DNA of 58,147 bases from Betaproteobacteria bacterium (lineage in GTDB: Bacteria > Pseudomonadota > Gammaproteobacteria > Burkholderiales > Casimicrobiaceae). A program made the position numbers and the translations under genes. This document shows positions 57,993 through 58,147 of the stretch, in pieces. Numbering within the stretch: position 1 is the first letter of the stretch; the number at the start of each line of letters is the position of its first letter. A model generated the notes under the pieces. The model was not told the DNA's origin. It ran no database searches and was given only the letters and a program-made list of their open reading frames with translations. The stretch is from NCBI GenBank assembly GCA_003153475.1, contig PLYT01000058.1, positions 1 to 58,147 of the forward strand, read 5' to 3'.

Positions 57993-58008
57993 TGGCATGG
58001 CTCGTGCT
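57993..58008 (+). promoter_or_regulatory. Sigma54 promoter (-24/-12)
   Basis: TGGCATGGCTCGTGCT: invariant GG (57994-57995) and GC (58006-58007) separated by exactly 10 bp, matching TGGCACG-N4-TTGC closely. 45 bp before the start of the last gene. With the NtrC-like site it implies nitrogen-limitation control. Confidence 0.8.
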
Positions 58009-58053
58009 GAATGTAAGGAAAATTTTGTTCGTCGTTCAGCCAAGGAGATAGCG

Positions 58054-58147
58054 ATGTTCGCCAAATTGCGCCAAATATTTTCGCTCGCGGTCCTGACCAC
58101 AGCAATGTGCGTGGGCGCCGCGCAAGCGCAAACCCCCGCGCCGCCGG
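58054..58147 (+). CDS. Partial gene: secreted or membrane protein, possibly ammonium transporter
   Basis: Only 31 codons are in the window. AAGGAGATAGCG precedes the ATG. The peptide has a Sec signal (LRQIFSLAVLTTAMCVGAAQAQ) then TPAPP. Betaproteobacterial Amt proteins often begin this way, and glnK/amtB usually follows comM-ubiK. The NtrC/sigma54 control fits. A TorF-type porin, also found at this locus, is the main alternative. Confidence 0.6.
   Translation, partial: MFAKLRQIFSLAVLTTAMCVGAAQAQTPAPP

Overview
The window looks like the chromosome of a high-GC betaproteobacterium (Burkholderiales/Nitrosomonadales-like). The evidence is gene order: rpe-gph-trpEGDC next to a divergent apaG, a dacA-like/dat/ybeD/lipB/lipA block, a gcvTHP operon behind a tandem glycine riboswitch, a DUF3683 FAD/Fe-S oxidoreductase, and comM-ubiK followed by a sigma54/NtrC promoter. 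No rRNA, tRNA or CRISPR array was seen.

Layout. 1-4.3 kb (minus): an Ugp/Mal-type sugar or glycerol-phosphate ABC importer. 4.4-9.9 kb (minus): trpC, trpD, trpG, trpE, gph, rpe, with apaG divergent. 10.4-18.7 kb: a small membrane protein, mltA, lipA, lipB, ybeD-like, cfa, a flavin reductase, dat, a D-Ala-D-Ala carboxypeptidase and a lipoprotein. 18.7-21.6 kb: a large multi-pass membrane protein and a UbiA/DPPR-synthase-like prenyltransferase, divergent. 21.6-27.7 kb (minus): glycine riboswitch-gcvT-gcvH-gcvP-D-amino-acid dehydrogenase. 27.7-38.8 kb: cytochrome c, a DUF255 thioredoxin-like protein, a conserved protein, a frameshifted FAD/Fe-S oxidoreductase, queF and a methyltransferase. 38.8-42.5 kb (minus): an unusual operon joining a TauABC-type importer to a SCO1 protein and a cupredoxin-like protein.

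42.6-48.1 kb (minus) is the most striking region. It is a compact five-gene biosynthetic operon: acyl-CoA-dehydrogenase-like flavoprotein, stand-alone adenylation enzyme, free carrier protein, flavin-dependent halogenase-like oxidoreductase and LpxL-like acyltransferase. The first four match the PltE/PltF/PltL/PltA set that makes (chlorinated) pyrrole-2-carboxyl-S-carrier protein from L-proline. The adenylation pocket I read by eye (DLFYIAWVCK) is proline-ligase-like. The acyltransferase in place of a PKS/NRPS suggests an undescribed product, possibly a pyrroloyl-modified lipid or amine.

49.25-56.82 kb is a 7.57-kb genomic island carrying a large serine recombinase. It is inserted into comM, and removing it at a 5-bp shared core (GCTGT) rebuilds the comM frame exactly. 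It carries a ParB-like protein, a possible small-terminase-like protein, several unrecognised small genes, a small exported protein, and unusual repeats: a 25-bp exact direct repeat, five imperfect iteron-like copies and an 8 x 11-bp tandem array. It may be a phage satellite or another small integrative element. After the 5' part of comM come ubiK and the start of a secreted or membrane protein under a good sigma54 promoter with an NtrC-like site, probably the glnK/amtB locus.
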